Shown: positions 16,057-25,388 of the stretch, in pieces
Numbering within the stretch: position 1 is the first letter of the stretch
How the letters are laid out: every line of letters begins with the position of its first letter
NCBI GenBank assembly: GCA_018223435.1
Contig: JAGTTO010000001.1
Span: 2,170,001 to 2,234,000 of the forward strand
Direction of reading: 5' to 3'
DNA: 64,000 nucleotides
Origin: Lachnospiraceae bacterium Marseille-Q4251
GTDB lineage: Bacteria > Bacillota > Clostridia > Lachnospirales > Lachnospiraceae
Made by a program: the position numbers and the translations under genes
The notes under the pieces: model-generated
What the model was told of the DNA's origin: nothing
Database searches by the model: none
Seen by the model: only the letters and a program-made list of their open reading frames with translations

Positions 16057-17490
16057 TTAAAACAGATACCTTGCCCATCCCAGCAGATGCTGTACCAAAA
16101 ATATTTTTCTCTGACGTTTCTTTGTTAATTCGATTGGCTCTACATGATATGGATCACGATAGGTTCCATCTTCCAATACCTGGCGGGACACTCTTTCATA
16201 TTCCATCATGCCCTCTTCCAACTGTTTATTAATATCTTTACTGCGAATTACAAGCATCAGTTCCGTATCCAGATATGCACTTCTCATGTCCATATTAAAG
16301 GAACCGATTACAGACAGATCATCGTCAATCAGAATACTTTTTCCGTGGTATGAATAACCGCCTTCATATTCCCAGATATTAATTCCTGTACTTAAGATTC
16401 TATTTCTGTTTTTCGCATAATCGGCAGCCCCAAATGGATTCCCATTATTCGCAACTGAATTTGTCATGATAGAAAAATCTGAAACGTTCTCTGCAATCTC
16501 CTCCCATGTATTATACATCATATCATTACAGATAATATATGGCGTGTGGATCTTCACACGATTTTTTGCATTTTTCATCAATTCTCCCAACTGATACCAC
16601 ACTACTGGTTCTTTGGAACCTGTGTGAATAGGATTTGACACTAATGCAATCTTTTCTGTCTCAAAAGTTTCGTCCGTGTAATCGGTATCGCAGATTCTTT
16701 CCTTATTCTCTTCAAAATATTTCTGATAGCCGTTCTGCAGCTCTAAAACTGCGTTCTTTACAGATTTTCTATTTGCCAGTTTTTTATTGTCATGAAAATA
16801 ACCACTGTCTTCTTGTTCCCATATCGTTTCAAAATACTCTAACAACTGGTTAACTGAATTTTCTTTCTCAGGTTCATCGCAAACCACTAACACGTCTCTG
16901 TCATAGTTCTTATGTCCCGGAAAATCACCCAGGAAATAATTGTATGTATTTCTTCCCCCAAGAATATATCTCTTTCCATCTGCAATCAAATATTTATCAT
17001 GCATTCTACCCATCATCTTCCATGGTTTCAACGGATTGGCCTTATTATACAGTTTAATTTCAACATTCTCATGGGAAGATAATCCATAGAAATACGGATT
17101 TCCTTCCATATCAATCCAGCTCTCCATTCCATCTACTAACAGACGAATATGTACACCTCTGTCTGCCGCATCATGCAGTGCTCCTAAAATCAATTTTCCA
17201 CTTTCATCGGATTGAAATGCAAAAGTAGAAAGAATAATTTCCTTTTTGGCATTCTTGATCAAACGCACTCTTTGTAAAAGCGCTTCTGGATTCTTTTCTA
17301 TGATTACTGCCCGTTCTGTATTTTCACTGCATTCGTTCCATGACCCATTTTTTGTTTCTTTTTTGGTTGTATTGGACACTTCCGGCTGCTTTTTATATGC
17401 AACGCAGATTCCGAGCAATTCATAAAAAGCCACACATAAAAAAATTGCCAGTATAACAAGAAGGATTTTACATATTTTATACTTTTTCAT
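16057..17490 (-). CDS. Phospholipase D-family protein (cardiolipin synthase-like, YmdC/ClsC type)
   Basis: A 477-residue protein with one N-terminal membrane anchor (KILLVILAIFLCVAFYELLG). It has two HKD motifs: MHDKYLIADGKRYILGGRN near residue 165 and YHGKSILIDDDLSVIGSFNMD near 395. Two HKD sites form one active site that moves phosphatidyl groups through a phospho-His. The single anchor and layout are closer to ClsC/YmdC than to classical ClsA. It heads the operon PLD, regulator, kinase, FUSC, with an 18-base gap to the regulator, so the two-component system probably controls its own lipid enzyme. Confidence 0.85.
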   Translation of the reverse strand: MKKYKICKILLVILAIFLCVAFYELLGICVAYKKQPEVSNTTKKETKNGSWNECSENTERAVIIEKNPEALLQRVRLIKNAKKEIILSTFAFQSDESGKLILGALHDAADRGVHIRLLVDGMESWIDMEGNPYFYGLSSHENVEIKLYNKANPLKPWKMMGRMHDKYLIADGKRYILGGRNTYNYFLGDFPGHKNYDRDVLVVCDEPEKENSVNQLLEYFETIWEQEDSGYFHDNKKLANRKSVKNAVLELQNGYQKYFEENKERICDTDYTDETFETEKIALVSNPIHTGSKEPVVWYQLGELMKNAKNRVKIHTPYIICNDMMYNTWEEIAENVSDFSIMTNSVANNGNPFGAADYAKNRNRILSTGINIWEYEGGYSYHGKSILIDDDLSVIGSFNMDMRSAYLDTELMLVIRSKDINKQLEEGMMEYERVSRQVLEDGTYRDPYHVEPIELTKKRQRKIFLVQHLLGWARYLF

Positions 17491-17535
17491 TGTACATCAC
17501 CTGATTCCTTTTTATTTCATACTTATACAATACAA

Positions 17536-17558
17536 AGTCAATCTCAATTTAACCTCAA
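17536..17558 (-). promoter_or_regulatory. 11-bp phased direct repeats, candidate response-regulator site
   Basis: On the minus strand TTGAGGTTAAA starts at 17558 and TTGAGATTGAC at 17547, an 11-base period, followed by the weak -10 box TATAAG at 17527-17522. OmpR-type regulators bind such direct repeats ahead of promoters with a poor -35. It lies about 45 bases before the PLD gene. Confidence 0.45.
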
Positions 17559-17576
17559 CAAAATTTATTTTTCATA

Positions 17577-17621
17577 AAAAAATATGACCGGCTTCTTTTT
17601 AAAGAAACAGTCATATTTTTA
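17577..17621 (-). terminator. Hairpin with A/T-rich ends
   Basis: AAAAATATGAC...GTCATATTTTT with an inner TTCTTT/AAAGAA stem. It lies between the cardiolipin synthase gene end and the PLD promoter. Confidence 0.55.
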
Positions 17622-17710
17622 TTCTAATATATGAAGGAGCTTTTCTTACTCCGTTGTATTAATCACTATCCATGCAAAATCTTCTTTGTACAACAGACTG
17701 TTAGATATAG

Positions 17711-17770
17711 CAAAAACGGCCTTTCAAAAACAGTTAACTTCTAAATCAACTGTTTTTTGAAAGGTCGTTT
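17711..17770 (-). terminator. Terminator of the bsh-relQ-cls operon
   Basis: AACGGCCTTTCAAAAACAGTT and AACTGTTTTTTGAAAGGTCGTT form a long stem of about 20 pairs just past the cardiolipin synthase stop at 17781. Confidence 0.75.
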
Positions 17771-17780
17771 CATCAGATTC

Positions 17781-19340
17781 TTATAGCAATCCAGCAAATA
17801 ATCTCATAAATAATTGTCCCAGTCGCAAATATGCACTTCGTCCGGTTTGATATTGGTCTGTCACATCACGACATTCTCCCATCGTTCTTATCAGATCATT
17901 TTTTATTTCCACAACTGCCTGACAATCTGCCATAAAACAGCCGTTTTCAAAATGGTGATATAAACTTCGATAATCCAGATTAATTGTTCCACAAGTTGCC
18001 ATACAGTCATCTGCCACACTCATTTTTGCATGACAGAAACCAGGAGTCCACTCATAAACACGAACACCATGTTTAACTAATCCATGATAAAAAGAACGAG
18101 TTATATTATAAATGAATTTTTTATCAGGGATACCAGGCGTGATAATTCTTACGTCTACCCCTCGCTTAGCAGCCAGACATAACGCATGCGTCATTTCATC
18201 TGTTATGATTAGATATGGAGTCATAAACCAACAATATTTTTCAGCTTTATTTATCATACTGATATAAACTTCTTCTCCTACTTGTTCATTATCCATAGGG
18301 CTGTCTGCATAAGGTTGAACAAACCCAGTTTGCTGTGCCGCATAATCATAGTGGAAAAGGTATTTACTAAAATCAGAATCATTAGCAGCCTTATCACTTA
18401 CTGCATTCCACATTTCCAAAAATGTCACCGTAAGCGACTGAACAGCATCTCCTTCTAAACGAATACCTGTATCTTTCCACTGTCCATACGGGTGTGTGTA
18501 ATTAAAATATTCGTTTGCTAGATTATATCCACCTGTAAATCCGACTTTTCCATCAATAACTGTTATTTTTCTATGATCACGATTGTTCAAAAACAGATTT
18601 AAACCTGGCATAAACGGATTGAATACACGGCAATGAATTCCTATTGCCTCCATCTTTTTCACAAAATCTGTGTTAATAAAGCCTATAGAACCCATATCAT
18701 CGTAGAATACTCTAACTTCCACACCTGCTTTTACTCGCTCTTCCAGAACATCTTGAATCTTATGCCATGCTTCAGCGTCTTCTATCGCATGATATTCCAT
18801 AAAGATAAACTTCTGTGCTTTCTCCAAATCCTTAAGCTGTGCCTCTAATCCTTTCACTGCTTCATCAAAATACACAATATCCGTATTCTGATAGATTGGA
18901 TACTGCGAATTTCTTTGTATGTAACTTGCTATATTTCCTGCTTTCGGAATTGTTTCTTTTATTTTGCTCAAACACTCCTGACTGTCTGGAAGCATTGGTA
19001 ACAATTTGCTATCAATTTCTGCATATCGCTCACGCATTTTATGTGTGCCACCATTCAAACCAATCAACAAATACAGGCCTACACCCATAATTGGGAAAAT
19101 TAGAATTAAGATGACCCAAGGCATTTTCATAGAGGATGTCTTATTTGATGCGTACAATCCCAAAACCAAGATCCCACTCAAAATCCTTGTAAATAAATTT
19201 ATGATTTCTGCATATTCATTCAAGCGTGTTACGATAGTAATAATAAAAATCACTTCCAGAAGAATGCAGATTATGGAAAAACACAGCCGTTTTACCCCAT
19301 TTTTTGTTTTTGCTTTGCCCTCTAAAGTATCTTGTTTCAT
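17781..19340 (-). CDS. cls: Cardiolipin synthase
   Basis: A 519-residue enzyme of the usual ClsA length and layout. Two N-terminal membrane helices come first (about 20-65 and 72-95, with IFPIMGVGLYLLIG). The HKD motifs are DHRKITVIDGKVGFTGGYN near residue 255 and CHAKMSVADDCMATCGTINLD near 440. It joins two phosphatidylglycerols into cardiolipin at the inner membrane. It is the last gene of a three-gene run with the choloylglycine hydrolase and the RelQ-like gene, 35 bases after the latter, with a strong terminator behind. The second HKD has two Cys (CMATCG), which is unusual but not disabling. Confidence 0.9.
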   Translation of the reverse strand: MKQDTLEGKAKTKNGVKRLCFSIICILLEVIFIITIVTRLNEYAEIINLFTRILSGILVLGLYASNKTSSMKMPWVILILIFPIMGVGLYLLIGLNGGTHKMRERYAEIDSKLLPMLPDSQECLSKIKETIPKAGNIASYIQRNSQYPIYQNTDIVYFDEAVKGLEAQLKDLEKAQKFIFMEYHAIEDAEAWHKIQDVLEERVKAGVEVRVFYDDMGSIGFINTDFVKKMEAIGIHCRVFNPFMPGLNLFLNNRDHRKITVIDGKVGFTGGYNLANEYFNYTHPYGQWKDTGIRLEGDAVQSLTVTFLEMWNAVSDKAANDSDFSKYLFHYDYAAQQTGFVQPYADSPMDNEQVGEEVYISMINKAEKYCWFMTPYLIITDEMTHALCLAAKRGVDVRIITPGIPDKKFIYNITRSFYHGLVKHGVRVYEWTPGFCHAKMSVADDCMATCGTINLDYRSLYHHFENGCFMADCQAVVEIKNDLIRTMGECRDVTDQYQTGRSAYLRLGQLFMRLFAGLL

Positions 19341-19375
19341 ATATATTCCACCTTTCTACTTGCTCAGTTTTCTCC

Positions 19376-20056
19376 CTAAATTTCGTGGAACATACCAATT
19401 TTGTCTTTTATTCTCTGCATTTCATTATCTGCTTCAATGATAGCTCTTGCAGAATGAAGTAATTCTTCACTTATCTCATCATAGCCAGGCATTTCTTCAA
19501 TTCCTTTTTTATAGCGAAGTTGATGTTCCAATGTTGCCCAGAAATCCATACCATTGGTTCGAATCTGTAATTCTACACGCATAGGTGTTTTACCCTTAGC
19601 AAAAAATACTGGTATTTCAACAATCATATGATAGCTTCGATAACCATTCGATTTTGGATTTTTTATATAATCTTTTATTTCAATAACTTTAATATCATCC
19701 TGTTGGGTAATCAAATCTGATATCATATAAATATCGTCAATAAACGCACAAACTATTCGAACGCCTGCAACATCATTGAGATATGTCTGTATATTTTCTG
19801 TTGTAAATTCATATCCCATCTTCTGCAGTTTATTGTAAATACTATTGGGCTTCTTAATTCTTGTTTTTATAAAAGAAATAGGATTTCGATTGTTCTCAAC
19901 TGAAAATTCATCATCCAAAACCTCAAGTTTAGTTTGTATCTCCCGAATAGCACAACGATACATCATCATTAAATTATAAAATTTTGTAGCATTATTTAAA
20001 AACTGTAGTGATTCCGGACTGTTCATCCTGAGTTTTTTTACTTCATCTTTTGTCAT
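19376..20056 (-). CDS. relQ: Small alarmone synthetase (RelQ/YjbM type)
   Basis: A 226-residue single-domain (p)ppGpp synthetase with no hydrolase, TGS or ACT domain, the normal size for RelQ. Motifs are the G-loop-like FIKTRIKKPNSIYNKLQKMGY, the Mg-binding DVAGVRIVCAF, the tail NPKSNGYRSYHMIVEIPV and VELQIRTNGMDFWATLEHQLRYKK with the catalytic Glu and the QIRT block. It makes alarmone without ribosome control, often under envelope stress. Between bile salt hydrolase and cardiolipin synthase it may link bile exposure to growth arrest. Confidence 0.9.
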   Translation of the reverse strand: MTKDEVKKLRMNSPESLQFLNNATKFYNLMMMYRCAIREIQTKLEVLDDEFSVENNRNPISFIKTRIKKPNSIYNKLQKMGYEFTTENIQTYLNDVAGVRIVCAFIDDIYMISDLITQQDDIKVIEIKDYIKNPKSNGYRSYHMIVEIPVFFAKGKTPMRVELQIRTNGMDFWATLEHQLRYKKGIEEMPGYDEISEELLHSARAIIEADNEMQRIKDKIGMFHEI

Positions 20057-20094
20057 GGAACTTTCCTTTCTACCTCATCCCTGATTTCAAAACA

Positions 20095-21072
20095 TTATTT
20101 ATTTTGATAGTTGATTCGTTCTCCTTGAATTACTGGATAACAAATCATTTTATCACTATCCAGATTTTCTACATGCATATCTACTGCACTGATCTGATGG
20201 TTTTCATAAGTATTGTAATAATAAATACCTTTTGTAACATTACAACACGACGTATACAATGTGATTTCATATTTTCCATCCGCTACTTCGCAACATCCTC
20301 GTTGCTGATCCACAGATCCGAGAATGTGGAAGAATTGGCTAACGCTTTCTTCCTCTGATTCACCTGAAATTGCATTTACCTTTGTAAAAGCTACACGTAC
20401 AAAGCGTGAGGAAGATGAGAGATCTCCCGGAAGACCTAATCCTCCCATACCTCTACTATATGCATCAAGAGCCAAATTTTCGCAGAAAGTATTTCTGGGC
20501 TGTTTAGGAGATAAATGCATATAATTATTTAGTTGAAACATCTGCTGTGGAAATGGCGGATTATTCGTAAGCACTCCTACTGGATTATCATAAATATGCA
20601 AACCATCTGACATAGATTCTACCGTAATTGACTCATTCTCATCAGAAATGATCCAGTGTAATTGTGCTAATGGCAATTGCTCGCTGAAAGGAGTATTAAC
20701 AATATTAATTCGTTCAAGAAGCTCGCGAACTTCAACTAAAGAAGAACACTGACTTAAAATCCACGGAATAAATTCAAACTGTGCAATATTTTCCACATCT
20801 GGCTTAATCGCGGCATAAACAGCATTTCCGACAAAATTCAGTCCTGCCATTGCCACTCCTTTTTCATTCATAGCATCATAATACAAAGGATAATCCTCTG
20901 CAACATGAGCCATTCCAATAATTGCATAATGATTTTTCATATCGCCAACATGGCGAAAATTAAACGCATAATTACGTGGTGTAATTACTATCTGATCACC
21001 ATAAGAGAATTCATAATCGAGGGTTCGTCCAAAGTAAAAATCTTTTGTCTTATAAGTTGCTGCTGTACACAT
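20095..21072 (-). CDS. bsh: Choloylglycine hydrolase family protein (bile salt hydrolase)
   Basis: A 325-residue N-terminal nucleophile amidase. Met is followed by Cys2 (MCTAATYKTKDF), which becomes the catalytic N-terminal Cys. The other family positions are seen: FGRTLDYEF (Arg and Asp), DAMNEKGVAMAGLNF (Asn near 80), GVLTNNPPFPQQMFQLNNY (Asn near 170) and SSSSRFVRVAF (Arg near 225). It would split glycine or taurine from conjugated bile acids, or, in a wider sense, act as a penicillin V acylase. No signal peptide is seen, so it is cytoplasmic. TAGGAGG precedes the ATG. It is first in the run bsh-relQ-cls. Confidence 0.85.
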   Translation of the reverse strand: MCTAATYKTKDFYFGRTLDYEFSYGDQIVITPRNYAFNFRHVGDMKNHYAIIGMAHVAEDYPLYYDAMNEKGVAMAGLNFVGNAVYAAIKPDVENIAQFEFIPWILSQCSSLVEVRELLERINIVNTPFSEQLPLAQLHWIISDENESITVESMSDGLHIYDNPVGVLTNNPPFPQQMFQLNNYMHLSPKQPRNTFCENLALDAYSRGMGGLGLPGDLSSSSRFVRVAFTKVNAISGESEEESVSQFFHILGSVDQQRGCCEVADGKYEITLYTSCCNVTKGIYYYNTYENHQISAVDMHVENLDSDKMICYPVIQGERINYQNK

Positions 21073-21130
21073 GATCGTTTATCCTCCTAAATAGATTGAA
21101 ATATGTCAATGAGTTTTTTTCTTGAACAAT

Positions 21131-21160
21131 AGTATAGCACAATCTTTTATTTTGTTCCAA
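21131..21160 (-). promoter_or_regulatory. Promoter of the bsh-relQ-cls operon
   Basis: On the minus strand TTGGAA (21160-21155), an 18-base spacer, then TATACT (21136-21131), about 60 bases before the bsh start. Confidence 0.6.
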
Positions 21161-21206
21161 CTTCATACATGATCATAACATGTAAACTTTAAACTATTTT
21201 CCTGGA

Positions 21207-21411
21207 TTATTTCTCCATCAGTTTTTCAAACCAAGTATCCATAGCTAGGATGAATTGACCTACGTCTGGCAATTCTTGCAGCATTTCGTTTAGGGTTTTG
21301 TGCTTCACATATTTCTGCACATACACCCAACAGGCAAGGCTACTGGCTTCTGATACAATGTCAGCTATGGTTTTGCGCATAAGCTCTTCAAATTCAGCAA
21401 TTTCTTCTTTC
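21207..21411 (-). pseudogene. Unrecognised protein, C-terminal fragment
   Basis: The minus frame ending at 21207 reads EFEELMRKTIADIVSEASSLACWVYVQKYVKHKTLNEMLQELPDVGQFILAMDTWFEKLMEK. It is amphipathic and protein-like, but the frame upstream of about 21411 is antisense to an S24 peptidase remnant and so is not native. I do not recognise the family. It is probably the tail of a gene whose start was replaced when the S24 fragment was joined here. Confidence 0.35.
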
Positions 21412-21659
21412 GGAACAACATCATATGTGGTGACAGTATGGAGCCTCTCTATCTGGATGGACAGATCATCTGGATTCATAAACAAGAAACTCTTGAAGAA
21501 GGAGAAATCGGTGTCTTTTTCCTCGATGGTGATGCTTATGTAAAGAAATATCATCAATCTGATTCCGGTATCCAACTTATTTCTCTAAATAAAAAATATG
21601 CTCCTATCCAAGTCACTTCCGGCTCCACCTTAAAAACTTTTGGAAAAGTAGTTGGCTAA
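21412..21659 (+). pseudogene. LexA-like S24 peptidase (phage/ICE repressor), C-terminal fragment
   Basis: The frame reads CGDSMEPLYLDGQIIWIHKQ, then LEEGEIGVFFLDGDAYVKKY, and ends TLKTFGKVVG at TAA 21657-21659. GDSMEP has the nucleophile Ser and AYVKK the general-base Lys of S24 self-cleaving repressors. The N-terminal HTH and cleavage site are missing, and the coding upstream is on the other strand. A remnant of an older element at the same integration spot. Confidence 0.65.
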
Positions 21660-21744
21660 TTTTAAAAGGCTGATGCATTAACAGTAAACTTGCAGGGCGT
21701 CTTTTTTCACCATTTTGCATGGCTTATAGCGTTCACAAAACACA

Positions 21745-21784
21745 TTCACAAAATCTTCACAAAAAATTAGCACTCACCTCTTGA
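21745..21784 (+). other. attL, left attachment repeat
   Basis: Begins TTCACAAAATCTTCAC and ends TTAGCACTCACCTCTTGA, matching attR but with AAAAAA in place of AAAATAA. It holds a lone left half of a CIRCE operator (TTAGCACTC) without its partner arm. Confidence 0.75.
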
Positions 21785-21891
21785 TAATGGAAGTCGATTT
21801 TTGTCCTGCCTTGTGTATCCCGAAAGTGGCTGTTTTACAGGCTTTCTGGGGCATCAGTCATTTTGTCTGGTATTGTAAAGCAGTGTCAGAT

Positions 21892-21923
21892 TTGTCGTAA
21901 ATGTCGTAAATTTGTGGTCAAAA
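21892..21923 (+). repeat. Putative integrase arm sites, left end
   Basis: TTGTCGTAAA and ATGTCGTAAA in tandem, followed by TTGTGGTCAAA. The same words recur near the right end at 37472 and 37522. Confidence 0.5.
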
Positions 21924-21952
21924 AATGATGAGAAATGGAGAGTGCTAATAAA

Positions 21953-22300
21953 ATGAAATTAACGTATACAAATGTAAATGGATATCTGATCCCGAATCTC
22001 ACCTATAAATCCGGTGAGCAGATGGAGCAACTTGGCAAGTATGGTTTTCTTCGCAGAGATTATCTGAAGAATCATCGAAATTCAACCTATCAGGTGATGC
22101 TTCTGCAGGACACCATTGGAGAGCATCTTCTGGAAGTAGATAAGGCAGCCAGAGAACGGGAAGAAGTGATCCTGAAGCAGTTGGAAGAAAAAGAACCATT
22201 GCCAGACAAAGAAGTAGATCAAATGGCATGGGTAAGAGCTGCTAATCAGCACAGAGCAATTGCGGAAGAGATTATCCTTAAAGAATTGATTTATGTATGA
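21953..22300 (+). CDS. TnpV-like transposon protein
   Basis: A 115-residue protein of the type called TnpV in Tn4451-family and other Clostridia elements. It starts MKLTYTNVNGYLIPNLTY and contains GKYGFLRRDYLKNHRNSTYQVMLLQ and HLLEVDKAAREREEVILKQLEEKEPLP, mostly helical and charged. The role is unproven. ATG 21953 is chosen over the longer frame because GGAGAG lies about 10 bases before it. It is the first gene inside attL. Confidence 0.7.
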   Translation: MKLTYTNVNGYLIPNLTYKSGEQMEQLGKYGFLRRDYLKNHRNSTYQVMLLQDTIGEHLLEVDKAAREREEVILKQLEEKEPLPDKEVDQMAWVRAANQHRAIAEEIILKELIYV

Positions 22301-22420
22301 GGAATGCCAGTAATCAATCTGGCGGGTAACTGATAAAAATAGAATATTGTGAGCGAAGTAAGGCGTGAGTCATAAGATATGGCTTGCGTCTTTTTCTTTG
22401 CCTGAAAGGAAGTGATAAGT

Positions 22421-24250
22421 TTGAACAAGAAGTTTTTGAAGCATTATATGGAAACCAATCCAGAAGGGACAGCACAGACCTATATCTTTCTGGTGGACAA
22501 TCAGGATATAGCGTTGAATATTGTAATGTCAGGATATCAGGCAATCTGTCTGGTGCAGGAAGATGACGGATATTATTTCAGTGCAGATTCATTTATAGAG
22601 GAAATGAGATCTATTCAGTTTACTGGAAGCTGTCAGAGTGCCTATCATTATGTGACTGCCTGTACGGTGAAGTGGATGAATGATAAGTTACAGACATTTT
22701 TCAAAGACGTTGGTCTTGATGGAAAAGCAGGCTGGCAGTTGTTCAAAGAGAAAGAGTATCTTGGCAAACTGGATAATCAGAAAGAAGTTGAGATATTACT
22801 GGAACAGTATATTCTTCGGTTTGAGCGAGATCCAAAAGAAGAACCGGAACTGAGCCGGTTTCACTTATTTGATGCAAAAGGAAATGTGAAAGGTGTTCGG
22901 GACATGGAGATTGTAGATTACCTGGTGGAAAATGTTCAGTTTTTTGTGGTGGGAATCACACCTTATTATTATGAACACGGCGTTTTCCTGGAAGACCATG
23001 ATGGGGTAAGAATGAAATACCGTATCCAGAAGCTGATCTATCGAGATCAGGTACAGAGTGGAGTGATCAAAAGAATCTATAATCTACTGATCACACAGCC
23101 AAAAGTTCACCGAGAGGCATATGAACTAAATAAACAGCCTGTGCGGTGGATTAATTTCAAAAATGGATATTATGATCCGGTTACGGGTGAAATGCTGGAA
23201 CACAATCCGGATTATCTGACAATCAATCAGATTCCATTTCCCTATTATCCAGAGGATTGTGAGCAGGTGTTACAAGGTGGAGAAAATATTAAAAAGTATC
23301 TGGCATCGTCTCTTCCTAACAAAGAAGAACAGCAGACATTCTGGGAGTATTTTGGCTATTGCATGACACAGGACACGCAGTTTCAGAAATTCCTTACACT
23401 GAAAGGAAATGGTGGAACCGGAAAGTCAGTGGCAGTATCACTGATCCAGCATGTAGTTGGAATCACCAATATGTCCAGTATTTCTCTACAAGATCTGAAC
23501 AAACGATTCTATGCGACTGGAATGTACGGAAAGCTGTTAAATGCCTGTGCGGATATTCCATGTAAGGCAATGGAAAACACAGATGTATTAAAGAAAGCTG
23601 TTGGTGAAGATACACTGATCTACGAAAAAAAGGGACAGGATGCGATTCATTTCCACTCTTATGCAAAGCTACTTTTTTCTACCAATGAAATGCCCCAGAA
23701 TCTTGAGGATAAGTCAGATGCTTTTTACCGTAGATTATTGATCCTTGATATGAACCGGGTAGTAAAAAGCGGTGAAAAAGATCTGCACTTAAAGGAAAAG
23801 GTACAGGCAGAATCCGATTATGCAATTCATATGGCGATGATTGCACTGAAAAAACTGTATGAACAGGGAAAGTTTACGGAGAGCGAGCACAGCAAAGAAT
23901 GTGTAAGAGAGGTACAACGGTCGTCTGACAGTATCTGTGCTTTTATTGATGAGTCATTGGTGCGTGCCAAAGGAAAACGTCTGAAACGAAGTGAAGTGTT
24001 CCATATGTATGAGGAATACTGCAAAGAGAATGGCAGACAGGGGCATGGTAAATCCAATTTTTTCAGGAATATGACGGATAAAGGTTTCCTTCTGAAGCAG
24101 TACAATGGTGAGTTCTATTATCAGGATATTGCAGTTAAGGAAGAAGATTTTTGTCCTGTAGATCCAGAAGAAAGAATACCTTTTGAAGAAACAGATACAG
24201 ATTATAAACAGTTACAATTAAATATGAATCAGGGAATTAAGGGCATTTAG
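22421..24250 (+). CDS. D5-like primase/SF3 helicase (phage/plasmid type)
   Basis: A 609-residue replication protein. The C-terminal two thirds is the D5/P4-type helicase: Walker A LKGNGGTGKSVAVSLIQ near residue 330, then LLNACADIPC (Walker B region) and AKLLFSTNEMP (motif C with the sensor Asn). An HTH-like tail (KRSEVFHMYEEYCKENG) follows. The N-terminal third has no clear primase signature that I can name. TTG at 22421 is preferred over GTG 22412 because AAAGGAAG is 7-8 bases upstream. It should let the element replicate as a circle after excision, which fits the ParM-like partition genes that follow. Confidence 0.8.
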   Translation: MNKKFLKHYMETNPEGTAQTYIFLVDNQDIALNIVMSGYQAICLVQEDDGYYFSADSFIEEMRSIQFTGSCQSAYHYVTACTVKWMNDKLQTFFKDVGLDGKAGWQLFKEKEYLGKLDNQKEVEILLEQYILRFERDPKEEPELSRFHLFDAKGNVKGVRDMEIVDYLVENVQFFVVGITPYYYEHGVFLEDHDGVRMKYRIQKLIYRDQVQSGVIKRIYNLLITQPKVHREAYELNKQPVRWINFKNGYYDPVTGEMLEHNPDYLTINQIPFPYYPEDCEQVLQGGENIKKYLASSLPNKEEQQTFWEYFGYCMTQDTQFQKFLTLKGNGGTGKSVAVSLIQHVVGITNMSSISLQDLNKRFYATGMYGKLLNACADIPCKAMENTDVLKKAVGEDTLIYEKKGQDAIHFHSYAKLLFSTNEMPQNLEDKSDAFYRRLLILDMNRVVKSGEKDLHLKEKVQAESDYAIHMAMIALKKLYEQGKFTESEHSKECVREVQRSSDSICAFIDESLVRAKGKRLKRSEVFHMYEEYCKENGRQGHGKSNFFRNMTDKGFLLKQYNGEFYYQDIAVKEEDFCPVDPEERIPFEETDTDYKQLQLNMNQGIKGI

Positions 24251-24443
24251 GGCAAAATAAGCAAAAAGAAATGTTACCGGAGCAGGAGAAATAATAAAGA
24301 TAGCTGCCAGAGTACATAAAATTTTGCTTTTTTTACACTGACTGCCCTTTTATGTATCAACATTTTAGCTGATACAAATATAAGTTTTTCCCGAATTTGG
24401 GAGAAAGCCAAAAATAAAAGTTAAGAAAGTATGAGGTATGATT

Positions 24444-25388
24444 ATGAGAATGATGAAAAACAACAATAATGAGATAGTTATGGTGATCGGGATTGATCAT
24501 GGGTATGGAAACATGAAAACAGCCACCAGATGCTTTCCATCCGGTGTAGCCAGATATGATAAGGAGCCAATCTTTCAGAATAATCTTCTTGTTTACAATG
24601 GCATGTATTACCAGATCGGAGAGGAACACAAGGAGTTCTGTGCAGAGAAAACACAGGACGAGGATTATTATGTGCTGACGTTGGCGGCTATCGCAAGGGA
24701 ACTGGATGGGAAAGGAATGAACCGGGCAAAGGTACACATTGCAGCCGGACTTCCCCTTACCTGGGTAGCTACACAGAAAGAAGATTTCCAGAAATATCTT
24801 CTCCAGAATGAATGTGTAGATTTTACATTCCGCAATAAAGAATATCATGTGGAGTTTGCAGGAGCAGACATTTACCCACAGGGATTTGCAGCAGCCTTTT
24901 ACCGCTTACAGGATTTTAAAGGCATCAATATGCTGGCAGATATTGGAAATGGAACTATGAATATCATGTATATCAATAATTCACGTCCATTAGAGAAGAA
25001 ATGTTTTACAGAGAAATATGGAACACACCAGTGTGTGCTTGCTGTCAGGGAATCCCTGCTGAAAGAACTGGGAACGGTGGTGGACGAGTTGGTGATTGAG
25101 CAGGTGATCCGTACCGGGACAGCAGACATTGGTGAAAAATATCTTTCAGTCATTCGCAAAGCAGCCGGGGATTATACGAAAGAAATCTTCCATAAGCTGA
25201 GGGAACGGGAATATAATCCAGAACTGATGCGTCTGTATGTGGTCGGCGGTGGCGGCTGTATGATTCAGAATTTTGGAGAATATGACAAGAGCCGGGTAAC
25301 GATTGTACGGGACATCTGTGCCACAGCGAAAGGTTATGAAGCAATGACCGTAAGGAAAATCCAGAGAAACGGAGGGATGCTTGTATGA
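24444..25388 (+). CDS. ParM/StbA-family actin-like ATPase
   Basis: A 314-residue actin-fold protein: GIDHGYGNMKTAT (phosphate 1), AAGLPLTWV, ADIGNGTMNIMYI (phosphate 2) and YVVGGGGCMIQNFGEY (adenosine motif). In plasmids ParM filaments push copies apart; here the partner would be the next gene. ATG 24444 has GAGG 7 bases ahead, better than ATG 24438. It overlaps the next gene by 4 bases. Partition genes on an integrative element hint that the excised circle is kept for some time. Confidence 0.85.
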   Translation: MRMMKNNNNEIVMVIGIDHGYGNMKTATRCFPSGVARYDKEPIFQNNLLVYNGMYYQIGEEHKEFCAEKTQDEDYYVLTLAAIARELDGKGMNRAKVHIAAGLPLTWVATQKEDFQKYLLQNECVDFTFRNKEYHVEFAGADIYPQGFAAAFYRLQDFKGINMLADIGNGTMNIMYINNSRPLEKKCFTEKYGTHQCVLAVRESLLKELGTVVDELVIEQVIRTGTADIGEKYLSVIRKAAGDYTKEIFHKLREREYNPELMRLYVVGGGGCMIQNFGEYDKSRVTIVRDICATAKGYEAMTVRKIQRNGGMLV

